Counted from the stretch's first letter, positions 18,791 to 29,562 are shown. The stretch: DNA of 64,000 bases from Euglena gracilis (GCA_039621445.1 CP154956.1:15603508-15667507), one strand, 5' to 3'. Translations and numbers: made by a program. Notes: generated from the letters alone by a model not told the origin.

Positions 18791-19900
18791 TTAAAGCCAA
18801 AAATGGCCAGAAATCTTGTCCCCTAAAAAAAGTGCCAAAAATTGGTGCATTTCCACACCCACAACAGAATTTTTGGCCATTTTTTTCTCAAAAATGGCCA
18901 TTTTGGGCCATTCTTTAAAAATATGCCCAAAATGCATCCCAAAAAAATGTGACAGTCAAGAGTATCCTAACAAAATTCTCTTTCAAGAACTGAAGCAAAT
19001 GACCAATTTTTTTGGACATAAAATTACCCATGAATGACTGCTTTCAAACCAAAAAGCACTTTTTTTGTTCAAAAATGGCCCAAAATGGCCAAAAATAACC
19101 ACCTTTTCAGCCGAAAATCACCAATTTTAGGATGCGTGCCGCCCCTCTCGTGATGGGATGCAACATCACGGATGCTGCCTCCCACTAGCTCCAACGTGGC
19201 ATACTTCCCCCATGACCTCCCCCCCCCGTGACCCCCTCCCGTGACCCCCCCGTGACCCGCACCACGCCCTGAACATCAACAACCTACCAACAACCACCCG
19301 AGCTGTTCCCCCCCCCCCCCGAGCTATTCCCAAAGGGGGGACGGGAATAGCTCACCCGTGAACGCCCAAAAGTGCTCACGGTTTCCCATTGGGAAACCGT
19401 TTAACGTTCACAGTTTCCAAGTGGGAAATTGTGAACGGAATTTTTTGAGGAAAATCATCAACAAAGAAATACCATGCCCCCCCCCCCCCCCCGAGCTATT
19501 CCCTTTACCCTTTACGGCCCAATGGGAACAGTACGGGGAGGGGGGGAACAGCTCGGGGGGGGGGGGGGGCCTAGGTCCCCGCCCCCGAGCTATTCCCATA
19601 CCTGACCCTCGGGCAACCCAAAAGGGGTCATTTTGGGCAACTTTTTGGAGTGTTCGCAAAAAATGGTCAATTTTAAGCACACTTGCCAAAAAGTGATTTC
19701 TGAAAACGTCCCAAAAACGTCGATTTTTGAGCACTTTTTTGGGAAGTTCTTTGCAAAAAATGCTATGACAGTGTGCCCCATGAGGTACCCGTGAACCACG
19801 CACCCATGAATTCTAAAAATGCCAAAAATGGCGAAGTAGGCATGTGGTCAGAAAAAAATTGTCTACATTGCGGTGACCCGTGAAGGGTCTGAACCCCGGT
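18791..19900. other. Non-coding, rich in CCAAAAATGGCC; GAGCTATTCCC foldbacks
   Basis: Dense copies of CCAAAAATGGCC-like words. 19305-19600 holds CCCCCCGAGCTATTCCC on one side and GGGAATAGCTC / GGGAACAGCTCGGGGG on the other, plus the inverted pair CGGTTTCCCATTGGGAAACCG at 19378. No gene. Confidence 0.6.
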
Positions 19901-19904
19901 TCCA

Positions 19905-20110
19905 CTTTTAAAAATTGCACATTTTTGGGCAAGTTTTCAGAGATTTCGATATAATTTCATGAACCATCAACCCCATAATTACCATTTTCAGAGGAAAAGC
20001 AGCAAAATTTCACCCATCAAAATTTCCCCAACCATCAAAGCGGTGAAGTTCACCGGCGAACTTCACCACCGAAAGTACCCCCCCCCCCCGGTGAATGTTC
20101 ACATAGCCCC
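19905..20110 (+). repeat. GTGAAGTTCACCGG element, second copy
   Basis: Matches 8600-8800: GGGCAAGTTTTCAGAGATTT, AAGCAGCAAAATTTCACCCA, GCGGTGAAGTTCACCGGCGA and ACCGAAAGTACCCCCCC occur in the same order. Confidence 0.75.
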
Positions 20111-20425
20111 CCTCCCCCCCGTACTGCCCCCCCCCCCCTATTTGGCTACCATGATGCCCCCCATATAAGACCCCCCCTCAGGAGCCAAAATCCCAGGGGG
20201 GACTTTATGGGGGGGCATGGTAATGCCCGGGCTCCTTTTTTGCACAGTTAAAAAATTAGGGGGGTTGGGGTCCTCCTTAGGTAATGTCCAGAATTCAGTT
20301 GACCAAAATCGGTTTGATACCTATTCTGAGGGGGGTGTTTCCCCCACGACCCCCCCCGCGACCCCCCCCCGCGACCCCCCCGCGACCCCACCCTGAGCCT
20401 GATTTGGGTTTCCAAAAAGTACAAA
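20111..20425. repeat. C/G-run region with GCGACCCCCC repeats
   Basis: TAAGACCCCCCC/GGGGGG inverted runs, then GGGGGGTGTTTCCCCCACGA and GCGACCCCCCCC units resembling the GGGGGTGTTC element ends. No gene. Confidence 0.5.
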
Positions 20426-20427
20426 AA

Positions 20428-20665
20428 ATTGCACAAATTAGGAATCTGCCACTCAATTAGGAATCAAAAACACAAAAAATTGGTCCCAAATTCCTAATTG
20501 GACCTATTTTCTGACCCAAATGGCACACACATTCCTTATTGGGATCTTTAGAGGATAGGATGACGTCACACAAGTCACACACGACTTGCCGCAAAACCCA
20601 TTTCCCCCCCCCGACCCCCCCCCCCCCCCCCCCCCCCACCCCCCCCCCCCGCGACCCCAACACCC
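20428..20665 (+). repeat. AATTAGGAAT / GTCACACnnGTCACAC element, copy 2
   Basis: Same series as 12289-12500 ending in long C runs. Confidence 0.65.
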
Positions 20666-21170
20666 CCTAAAAGATAGGGGCGTTGCCAAATGCTTGATTG
20701 TGAACTTGACCGATCTCACATGTCACTCAGTTTCTTTTTGAGTCGGCCATGCCTGCAATGTCTGTAGCAGTCTCTAATGAACCATGTTTGGCCATTGTTG
20801 CCCCTGAGAACGTGGATGCTTTTCACTGCGTGACAGGCACCGTCGTTGTTGACAGGCTGGAGTGGCACTGTTTATCCATGTTCCACCCTTAATTATGGCT
20901 GGATGGGCATGCTTTTTTTTGCATCACATGTGTTTAGACAACATAAAAAACTTCATTTTGCCAAGTTTTTTTTTTGAAAAATTCAACATCTAAATTGCTG
21001 AACATAAATCAGCGAGTTTTTGTGATGTTGTTGCCAATGGTATCGGTTATGGTACCATTGGTCCCAAGGGGATTGGCAACCCCCATTGGTCACCCCCGAG
21101 GGGGTCATTAATTAAGGGGGGGGGTCGCGCTATTCGGATTGGGTTTGAAGGCGTTTGAAGGGTTAGGAGA
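20666..21170. other. Unassigned, non-coding
   Basis: Mixed composition; ATGGTATCGGTTATGGTACCAT dyad near 21035-21060. No gene recognised. Confidence 0.4.
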
Positions 21171-21173
21171 CCC

Positions 21174-21298
21174 ATGATCTTTAAAAGCCTTGCTTTGAAA
21201 GATCAAAGGCTTTGGAAGCCGGCCTATCTGGCTTCCTGGCCCGAGTTATTTTGTGAAAATGCGCTGAGCCGTGATGACCAATCAATGTCAGGTTCGAG
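21174..21298 (+). CDS. Possible exon fragment
   Basis: Plus frame KSLALKDQRLWKPAYLASWP then ELFCENALSRDDQSMSGSSF runs into the element at 21300 and a protein-like frame (LGAIGHPYSGHNWGCPPIAS) reappears beyond it at 21515. No family known. Confidence 0.25.
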
Positions 21299-21299
21299 C

Positions 21300-21518
21300 T
21301 TTAGGGGGGTGTTCCCCCCGCGTCCCCCCCACGTCCCCCCCGCGTCCCGCATTTTGGCCGTGCAATCTTTTTGGTTGACCAAAGGAAAATTACAACAAAT
21401 TTGGGTGACGCCAAAGAAAACGTGTGGGGGCAGTTGGGCCACAATCCCCCCCCCCCCGCCCCCCCCCCACGCCCCCCCCCGCGTCCCCCCCCCACGTCCC
21501 GAACAACCCACCTTAGGT
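21300..21518 (+). mobile_element. GGGGGTGTTCCCCC element, copy 2
   Basis: Starts GGGGGGTGTTCCCCCCGCG, holds the same core as 13436-13590 and ends GTCCCGAACAACCCACC. TTA on both sides is a possible 3-bp TSD. Confidence 0.7.
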
Positions 21519-21599
21519 GCGATCGGGCATCCATATTCAGGACATAACTGGGGTTGCCCTCCCATCGCTTCATTCAAAACAATGCCTCATTTCAGGACC

Positions 21600-21985
21600 C
21601 CGGGTCAGGCTTCTGCTTAAGGGATTGCAGTACCCCCCCCGGGGGGGCTGGACTGCAGCTGGTCCAAATTTGGCTAGTGGGATTTCTACCCCACCCCCCG
21701 GGGGGGGGGGGGTCTGCTAGCAGGGCTAGCTAGTGGAATTTTTTTTCCCAGTGACTGGCGCAAAGTGCCGGAAATTTTTTTGGGACCCCCGAAAATGGGC
21801 AAAAATGCCCGTTTTTGGCCATTTTTATGAATTTTTGGAACAAAATCAGCCGAAAACCTATTACAAGGAGGAAATTTTTTTTCCCAGTTGGGGGGACCCC
21901 CGGCCCCCCCCTGGGGGGGGAGGGGGGTCTAGCCAGTCCATTTTTTGGCTAGCCAATACCCCCCCCCCGGGGTCCTTTACTACAA
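21600..21985. repeat. Poly-C/poly-G spacer
   Basis: Two GGCTAG(C)-CCCCCGGGGGGG blocks; TGGCTAGTGGGA repeats. No gene. Confidence 0.4.
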
Positions 21986-21987
21986 AA

Positions 21988-22108
21988 AAGAGGTCTCGGA
22001 CGCCGGTTCTGTCCAAAGCCCGGCGTTCCAAACGCCGGTTCCGTCCGAAGGACGGAACCGGCGTTTGGAACGCCGGGCTTTGGACAGAACCGGCGTCCGA
22101 GACCTCTT
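21988..22108 (+). repeat. Perfect 121-bp palindrome (59-bp arms, 3-nt loop)
   Basis: Left arm begins AAGAGGTCTCGGACGCCGG and ends GCCGGTTCCGTCC; loop GAA; the right arm is its exact complement ending GTCCGAGACCTCTT. Arms contain smaller dyads of GACGCCGGTTCTGTCC and CCCGGCGTTCCAAACGCCGG. Confidence 0.95.
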
Positions 22109-22110
22109 GT

Positions 22111-22948
22111 TTAAGCCGGCGTTTTAGAGACGCCGGGCTCAGGACAGAACCGGCGTCCCCACCCTTCGGCCAAAGGACACTCCCAGGACCAATCTCCGAC
22201 CACTTAACTGCAATGTCACACCACTTTGCACTTCACCAAATTCCGGCGATCGCGAGGGTATTTCTGGCTGTGTCAATTGTCAGGTATAAAATCACCCCTC
22301 GATCGAAAGCTCTTTTCATCAGACGACTGGCGATCACCACCAAATTCAGCCACGTCGCCTGGAGGTCTTATTTTCTGTCAGTGGGGAATCCTAATTTCAC
22401 AACTCTGGTGCACCCCCAAGGCCCTCAGGTCGTTGATTCGAAGAGGAAAAACGTTTCTGTAAGGTTTATTAAGCATCTTAAACCAAAAATCACTGAAAAT
22501 TGCGACAAATTTCGACTGAGATTCTGGCCGATCCGACGCACGATCCTCGCGTGCGTATCTCGGGCTGCGTGCAACGTTAGGGTACCAAGTTACCCCTCGA
22601 TCGAAAGCTCTTTTCAACAGACGACCAGCGGTGCTCATCAGACCTTTCCACGCTGCACGGTACTCTATTTCCAAATCTGGGCCAATTTTCACCAAATTTG
22701 GATATCCACCCTAGTGGTCCCCAGATGGCAAAATTCATTGTCCTTGATGGTTGAAACACTCATACCAGCACCTTAGGGCCACTTTTGGGCACTTTTGGTG
22801 ACATTTTTTGGAATGAAAATCGGACGCCGGGCTTTGGACAAAGCCGGCGTTCCTAACGCCGGGCTTTAGGACAGAACCGGCGTCCGAAAGCCCGTGGGGG
22901 GGGACGCCGGTTCTGTCCTGAGCCCGGCGTCTCAAACGCCGGCTTAAG
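22111..22948 (+). mobile_element. CGCCGGTTC palindrome element, copy 2
   Basis: Ends are inverted repeats TTAAGCCGGCGTTTTAGAG.. (22111-22158) and ..CTCAAACGCCGGCTTAA (22903-22948). The interior has two degenerate repeats around CCCTCGATCGAAAGCTCTTT and TTCAGCCACG / TTTCCACGCTGCACGG, shared with 16.29-16.66 kb. Non-autonomous; no coding domain recognised. Confidence 0.65.
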
Positions 22949-23871
22949 CCAAAGCCTGCCCCGGGTGGAAAATTGGCCATTCCGATTTTGATGGTCGGGC
23001 AGATCATGGTCGGCCCGACTATGTTCCGGCCGACCTTGCCCTTAAGGACCTTTGGTGTCGGGCCGACCAAGTCGGCCCGACCACCGCTGTATTGTAATAC
23101 CCACCCTTTTTTGAAAATTTTGCTTAACCCCCCCCCCCAATTTGGCTCTTTTTTGGGGGGCTTAAAATGCATGGAAACACACTGGATTCACCTTTAAACT
23201 GTCAAGAAAACGTTCCATATTGAAGAAAAAATCGAAAATATTCCTGTGTAGAGGCGGACACATCCTGAATGCCACACTACCAAACCACACTACCCTGTTT
23301 TGAACGGTCCACAGCATCAGGGTCAGGGCTAAGGTCAAAGGAAGGTTGGGACGACTAGTCAACTGGTCAATTATTCGTTCGGAACCCTCGAATAGGATTA
23401 CCATTTCAGTGGTATTGATGGTGAATAAGGAAGCCAACCATCACACAGATAAAGGCTGCCAAAGAGGGGATCCAGAACTGACAAAGTGTGGCGGTTGCTG
23501 CTACGATTGCGGCGAAATGTGAGGTTGCGCAGTAAGGCTTGCCAAGTTAAATTAGGGCTTGCCTGGGGTCCTATAAATCCTTGGAATCAATTGGACAGCA
23601 CAGGGGGGAGGGAGTGATATTTGGAAGGTAAAAATTGCTAATTTGGTCCAATGTGACTCTTCTAGGTATCAACAAGGCAAGAAAGCAAAGAAAAGCTCGA
23701 AGGGGAAGAATAGTCGATTATTCGTTTGGATGGGAGATTAATCGATATTATTTTGTTGAGGTTGAACGAACACTGTTCGTCCTACCTTAGCCAGAGATAG
23801 TTAGGGTTTGGGTTTGGGTAAGGGCTAGAATTAGGGTTAGGATTAGCAACCCCAACTGAAGAATTCGCACC
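22949..23871. other. Non-coding with GGTCGGGC dyads and TTAGGGTT-like words
   Basis: 23000-23090 has GGTCGGCCCGAC / GTCGGGCCGACC dyads. 23160-23450 has a minus frame (EMVILFEGSERIIDQLTSRP) without family. 23800-23850 has GGTTTGGGTTTGGG and TTAGGGTTAGGATTAG words, too few to be a telomere. Confidence 0.4.
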
Positions 23872-23879
23872 TAAATTAG

Positions 23880-26256
23880 CGGCCCCGAGCGAGAAATTGG
23901 TGATGGACTTTTTGGTGGTCGGTACCGACTAGTCGGTACCGACCATGGTCGCTACCGACCATTTTCTAGCGACTAGTCGGTACCGACCATTGGTGATAAG
24001 GTCGCTAGCGACTAGTCGGTAGCGACTAGTCGCTACCGACCACCAATTTTAAGTCCACCCCCCCCCTCTAAAAAAGTTTTTAAGCCCCCCCCCTCCAAAA
24101 AAAATTCATTCAAATATGAAGGAAAATGACTCGAAACCTACCCAAATGCCTTCAGAAACCCCCATTCGGGGGTCCATTTGCCAAAAAATTCGGGTAATAT
24201 CTTCTTTTTGAACCAGTTCTGTGAAAGTTGTCTTTGTCCAGGAGATAAGGAGCACGATTCGGCCTTCCTTGCCTTGCACACACAAGGGGATTTTGTTATT
24301 GGAGGGCGGGGGGGGTGCGGGGGGGGGCAGCAGCCCCCCCCCCCCGCTAGACGACCAAGGGCGCCGAAGGCGCCTTAGGACTGTTTTGTTTACGGTGCGC
24401 GTGGCATTACATGCGCGCCTGGCCCTGGGTCGGTTACCCCCCCCGGAGGGGATTTTGTTATTGGAGGGCGGGGGGGGGTGCGGGGGGGGGGGGGGGGCGG
24501 CAGCCCCCCCCCGCTAGACGACCAAGGGCGCGAAGGCGCCTTAGGACTGTTTTGTTTACGGTGCGCGTGGCATTACATGCGCGCATGGCCCTTGGGTCGG
24601 TTACCCCCCGGAGGGGATTTTGTTATTGGAGGGCGGGGGGGGGTGCGGGGGGGGGCGGCAGCCCCCCCCCCGCTAGACGACCAAGGGCGCCGAAGGCGCC
24701 TTAGGACTGTTTTGTTTACGGTGCGCGTGGCATTACATGCGCGCTGGCCCTGGGTCGGTTACCCCCCGGAGGGGATTTTGTTATTGGAGGGGGGGGGGGG
24801 TGGGGGGGGGCGCGGCAGCCCCCCCCCCCCCCCCGCTAGACGACCAAGGGCGCCGAAGGCGCCTTAGGACTGTTTTGTTTACGGTGCGCGTGGCATTACA
24901 TGCGCGCCTGGCCCTGGGTCGGTTACCCCCCGGAGGGGATTTTGTCATTGGAGGGGGGGGGGTGCGGGGGGGGGGGGGGCGGCCCCCCCCCCGCTAGACG
25001 ACCAAGGGCGCCGAAGGCGCCTTAGGACTGTTTTGTTTACGGTGCGCGTGGCATTACATGCGCGCCTGGCCCTGGGTCGGTTACCCCCCGGAGGGGATTT
25101 TGTTATTGGAGGGCGGGGGGGGGGTGGGGGGGGGGGGGGAGGCAGCCCCCCCCCCGCTAGACGACCAAGGGCGCCGAAGGCGCCTTAGGACTGTTTTGTT
25201 TACGGTGCGCGTGGCATTACATGCGAACCTGGCCCTGGGTCGGTACCTCACGAAGGGGATTTTGTTATTGGAGGGAGGGGGGGGGGGGTGCGGGAGGGGG
25301 GGGGCGGTAGCCCCTCCCCCTAGACCGCCAAGGGCGCCGAAGGCGCATTAGGACTGTTTTGTTTACGGTCTGCGTGGCATTCCATGCGCGCCTGGCCCTG
25401 GGTCAATTACCCCCCGGAGGGGATTTTGTTATTGGAGGGGGGGGGGGGTGGGGGGGGGGGGGAGGCAGACCCCCACGCTAGACGACCAAGGGCGCCGAAG
25501 GCGCCTTAGGACTGTTTTGTTTACGGTGCGCGTGGCATTACATGCGCGCCTGGCCCTGGGTCGGTTACCCCCCGGAGGGGATTTTGTTATTGGAGGGCGG
25601 GGGGGGGGTGCGGGGGGGGGGGCGGCAGCCCCCCCCCGCTAGACCACCAAGGGCGCCGAAGGCGCCTTAGGACTGTTTGTTTACGGTGCGCGTGGCATTA
25701 CATGCGCGCCTGGCCCTGGGTCGGTTACCCCCCGGAGGGGATTTTGTTATTGGAGGGCGGGGATGGCAGCCCCCCCCCGCTAGACGACCAAGGGCGCCGA
25801 AGGCGCCTTAGGACTGTTTTGTTTACGGTGCGCGTGGCATTACATCCTCGACTAAGTTTGCATATTGGGGTTCCTTTGGGAGCACGATTTGGCCCCCCCG
25901 GACGCCCAGTGGTCCAACTGAACTCCTGGACAAAGACAACTTTCACAGAAATGGCGCAAAAAGAACATATTACCCAAAAATTTTTGCAAATGGACCCCCG
26001 AATGGGGGTTTCTGAAGGCATTTGCGTGGGTTTCGAGTCATTTTCCTTCATATTTGAATGAAAAAATTCTGGAGGGGGGGGGCTTAAAAACTTTTTTAGA
26101 GGGGGGGGGTGGACTTAAAATTGGTGGTCGGGCCGACTAGTCGGCCCGACCACCAATGGTCGGTAGGCCATCACCAACAGTCGGTACCGACTAGTCGCTA
26201 CCGACTAGTCGGTACCGACCACCAAAAAGTCCATCACCAATTTCCCGCAATGAGCC
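23880..26256 (+). mobile_element. Foldback element with 8-bp TSD and internal array
   Basis: Flanked by TAAATTAG on both sides (23872-23879, 26257-26264). The outer ~380 bp on each side are inverted copies: GAAATTGGTGATGGACTTTT, then dyads of GGTCGGTACCGACTAGTCGG, a TAAAAAAGTTTTTAAG segment, GAAGGAAAATGACTCGAAAC and GTGAAAGTTGTCTTTGTCCAGGA-type sequence. The arms surround ten ~160-bp tandem units. No transposase frame. A third partial copy at 18345-18534 supports mobility. An 8-bp TSD suggests hAT-driven transposition. Confidence 0.88.
24280..25850 (+). repeat. Ten-copy ~160-bp tandem array
   Basis: Units start GGATTTTGTTATTGGAGGG, carry G and C runs, a CTAGACGACCAAGGGCGCC segment with hairpin GGCGCCGAAGGCGCC, then GGACTGTTTTGTTTACGGTG and CATTACATGCGCGCCTGGCC. 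Units differ mostly in G/C run length; the seventh is the most diverged. Frames across it are artefacts. Confidence 0.95.
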
Positions 26257-26264
26257 TAAATTAG

Positions 26265-26914
26265 CCCCCCCTTGCGCTGTGGCGTGCCGTGACCCCCCTC
26301 CCCCCTCTGCCCAGTGAATCAAAAATTTTTTCACCCTTGGACATGGTAAAAACAATTGATTTTTTCAACGTTTTTTCCTTCGAAAATTTGTCTTCCCAGC
26401 CCGAAAATCGCCAAAAGTTACTTTTCCCCCATTTGTTTTTAAAAATGGCCAAAATTTGGCACGTGGCGCGGCAAAAGTGCCGCGTGCGTGTGCTGCAGCA
26501 CACCCCTCTTCCCCCTCTTCTCCCCTCTATCAACTATGCCCCCCCTTTACTGTTCCCCCCCTTACTGTTCCCATAGGGGGATGGGAACAGTGCAGGGTGA
26601 GGGCATTTTTTCTAAAGGCTCTTCGAACAAAGAGAGAAAACAGGAAATTTTTCGTCGGTTTCAGGTGCTCTCATTTCTGTCAAACTCGAAATCAACACCA
26701 AAATGGATGTTGTGCAATTTTCAAGCATGTGAACCAAAAAGGCTTCATTTTGGCATTTTAGGTGGCATTTGGGGTCTAACTCGGTTGGTTAGTTCATGGC
26801 CCATGGGAACAGCAAGGGGGGGGGGGCTTGTCCCCCCCCCCTTGCTGTTCCCATCCATGGACCCAAAAGGGGGCCACGGGACAGGAAGGGGGGGGCATGG
26901 TAGTCTCCTTGGGG
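26265..26914. other. Non-coding with GGGAACAG foldback
   Basis: ACTGTTCCCCCC / GGGGGATGGGAACAG at 26540-26590 and GGGAACAGCAAGGGGG / CCCCCTTGCTGTTCCC at 26805-26850 are short inverted repeats. No gene. Confidence 0.5.
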
Positions 26915-27048
26915 CGGGCAATTGCATGGAGGGGCAGCCTGTGTGGAAGTCTCAATTTTCACCAATAACATCAAAGTACATCCGGGCAATTGCATGGAGG
27001 GGCAGCCTGTGTGGAAGTCTCAATTTTCACCAATAACGTCCAAGTAAC
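26915..27048 (+). repeat. 67-bp tandem duplication
   Basis: Two copies of GGGCAATTGCATGGAGGGGC .. CAATTTTCACCAATAAC, nearly identical. Confidence 0.9.
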
Positions 27049-27256
27049 ATGCGGTACAAGCCACCGAACAAGGTTTATAACCCCACATGCCATGTGGCGT
27101 ATTTTTGGATCCTTTGGGTGCAAGAATACATTCAATTGTGAATTTACCGCAAACGGCAAATTCATAGCGCCTAGTCTCCAAGTCAACCGCCTGCCCCATT
27201 GCACCAACCTGGGTCAATAACGCAGAGAGGTGGTGGGCATCTGATCCCGCAAACAC
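27020..27256 (-). CDS. Possible exon, unknown protein
   Basis: Minus frame of about 79 codons reads SALLTQVGAMGQAVDLETRR, YEFAVCGKFTIECILAPKGS and GMWGYKPCSVACTACYLDVI. Residue use is natural. The plus strand is also open (FGCKNTFNCEFTANGKFIAP). No family recognised. Confidence 0.35.
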   Translation of the reverse strand: MFAGSDAHHLSALLTQVGAMGQAVDLETRRYEFAVCGKFTIECILAPKGSKNTPHGMWGYKPCSVACTACYLDVIGEN

Positions 27257-27359
27257 ACATCAAAATCTTAACATTATAGCCCCACCCACAGTTTTTCACC
27301 CACATCGGCAATAATGTGCTTTTCATGTCTCATTGATTTAAATCTCAGTTTTATTTTCA

Positions 27360-27442
27360 GATTTCCCAAACATTTCTGAGCACCTCCAAGTTGGACACGT
27401 GAAGGACATTGAAGTTCTCCACTCACATCCATCCTTGGTTTC
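27360..27442 (+). CDS. Possible small exon
   Basis: After TTTATTTTCAG one frame reads FPNISEHLQVGHVKDIEVLH then SHPSL before GTTTCG. Could belong to the gene containing the exon at 29050. Weak. Confidence 0.3.
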
Positions 27443-27529
27443 GAGATGGAGCAGCTTTTTCTCTCTTCTTGTTTTTTTCTCCACTGGTTTCTCTTTCATT
27501 TCCTTTGTATTTCCTTTTCCTCTCGTAGT

Positions 27530-28700
27530 GCAGCCCCCCCCCCCCCCCGGATTGCACCCCCTTGGCACGGCAAAATGCGTCCCACCCCCTGGTCAGCCAA
27601 CCCCTCAGCACGGCACAGCATGCCAAACCATACCAATGAAGTTTCCTTTTGGGAAATTTTGGCTCTCCACTGCAACGAACCCCCTCCCTCACCATGGCAA
27701 AATGGGTGCCCCCCCTGATGGCTGAGGGTTAGACGTGACAGCAGACGTGGCAGAGCGTCAGACGTAATTTTTGAGGAATGCCCCTTGAGACCTTCCTGAA
27801 GCCTAAGCGTTGGCCAACAACTGGTTTGGGGATGGAACAGGATGAAAATTAAAAACCCAAAATGCATTGTTTTTGATGTTTTTGGGTGGTTTGCGGCCAA
27901 AGAATTTGTCCCCCTAGGTCAAGGTTTGGTTGGTCCGCCAGGGGGGGGGGGTTATGAGTGGGGGGGTTTTTAAGTGGGGGGGGGTCAGGTTTGGGGTGGC
28001 GGCGGGAGAGATAAACATTGCTTGGTCATTTGGCCGAGCAAATCGGCGGATCTGGACACTGGGTAATTGCAGAAATGCACCAATCATCCCACCCAAAACT
28101 CGGGAAATGTGGATTGCATTTTTTTTCACATTTTTGTAGTTTTTTTTTGTGCATTTCGATTTTTTCCAAAAATGTGCCAAATCCCCAAATTTTTTTTTGG
28201 TACTTTTCCGCCTTTTGTTGTGCAATTTTTCGATTTTTCGAAGTGCTTTTTTTTGCTTTCTGCCGCAGTTTTTTGTGAGTCGCCCAATTTCTTTGTGTTT
28301 TTTGACGATTTTTTTTTGCAAATTTGAGCAATTTTTCTGCAATTTTCGATTTTTGAAACTGACATTTTTCTCATAATTCCGTGCAATTGTTGTAAATTTG
28401 GAGCCATTTTTGCATTTTTTTTGGATAATTTTTAAATTATCTTCATTTTTTCCACCTCTTCACTCAAATTTTGAGCATTTTTGAGTTTTTTTCTTCAAAA
28501 ATGTGCATTTTTGAACTTTTTTTGCGCAGTTTTGCGCATTTTTCCTGGCCGGGCCAGCCCTGTCTTTTTTGTGTGTTCTAACAATGCATCGGCAAAAAAC
28601 TTTTTGTGTCTCAGTACGATCGGCAATTTTTTTTGAATTTTTTTATGATTATTGTTATGATTCGACACCAAAGAGACTTTTACATTCCTAACGGTTGATG
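27530..28700. other. C/G runs then T-rich low-complexity DNA
   Basis: 27530-28010 mixed with C and G runs; 28090-28660 is dominated by TTTTTGCATTTTT-type words, also found at 31.1-32.4, 36.3-36.6 and 38.6-39.1 kb. No gene. Confidence 0.55.
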
Positions 28701-29030
28701 ATATGGTTTGTGTGGGAATCCCCCCGGGTGTAGGGCGCTTGCAGGACGATGCCATAAACCCCAATTTCATACACAAAAATAATGAAATTTCAAAAACTTC
28801 CAGATTCTTTAAGGGCCAAAAACATGGTGAATGTCAACTTGCCAACAATTTCAACAACGCCAACTACCAATTTACACGCGGAAAGAAATATTTCAGAGTT
28901 TTTTGGGAGCTGAAAAATGAGGTTTTTTCAGGCGCGGGTTGGTCAAGAAAAAAACCAGAATAAGACCCCCCCTCCCCCCAGGAGGTTTCTGGCAATGGCC
29001 CAAAAATAAGACCCAGGTTTTTAGGGGGTC
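28701..29030. other. Unassigned
   Basis: Short plus frame to 28960; then AATAAGACCCCCCC / AATAAGACCCAGG repeats like those at 52.6-52.77 kb. Confidence 0.4.
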
Positions 29031-29049
29031 ATGAAGAAAATTAAAACTC

Positions 29050-29248
29050 CACAAAATGCCCCAAAAAATGTATGAGCTGGGTATGGACATGAGCAAACGT
29101 CAGTGGGGCTCTGCATTTGCCAAGCGAGGGAGGAACGTCCCACTCCCGACTACAGCCGCAGCAACCTTGCCCTTAGTTGACAATATGTTTCTGGGGAGTG
29201 GCCAGATGACATATGTGGCAGCTCATTTAAAACAAACTCAGCAAAAGG
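29050..29248 (+). CDS. Probable exon, unknown protein
   Basis: Frame reads MYELGMDMSKRQWGSAFAKR, GRNVPLPTTAAATLPLVDNM and FLGSGQMTYVAAHLKQTQQK, ending at a donor AAG|GTATTT. The flanks are low-complexity while this stretch has ordinary composition. It lies 1.1 kb upstream of the first recognised kinase exon and could be part of that gene's N-terminal region. No family recognised. Confidence 0.45.
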
Positions 29249-29391
29249 TATTTTGATTATCATTCTTTCGTTTTTTTGTGAAAACAAAAAACCAGCTGTG
29301 TCGTCCCAGAATTTCCCAGAATTTTTTTGTTCTTCGTTGGTCCCTTTGTTGGTTCAACCCATGGCATTCACCCTTCACCCTCCTAATAGCT

Positions 29392-29562
29392 AGAGGGGGT
29401 GTTTCCTCCACGCCGACCCCGTGTCACCCCCCCCCCCCCGCATCCGGATTTGGGCCGGGCAACATATTTTTTTAGTCGGCCAAAGGAGAAACACATACAA
29501 GAAGGTGTATGGAGGCAGTTGGGCCACAGGTTCTGCCCGCGTCCCCCCCCCCATCCCGAACC
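29392..29562 (+). mobile_element. GGGGGTGTTTCC element, copy 3 (diverged)
   Basis: GGGGGTGTTTCCTCCACG, then GGGC(C)GGGCAACATATTTTTTTAG, GGCCAAAGGAGAAACACATA, GGCAGTTGGGCCACAGG and a terminal CCCCCATCCCGAACCACC: same order as copies at 13.44 and 21.30 kb. Confidence 0.6.

Noticed and set aside
23800-23860. Telomere-like TTAGGGTT words
   Set aside because: Only two or three irregular copies within unique sequence.
24280-25850. CRISPR-like look of regularly spaced repeats
   Set aside because: Whole ~160-bp units are repeated, there are no short repeats with unique spacers, and the genome is eukaryotic.
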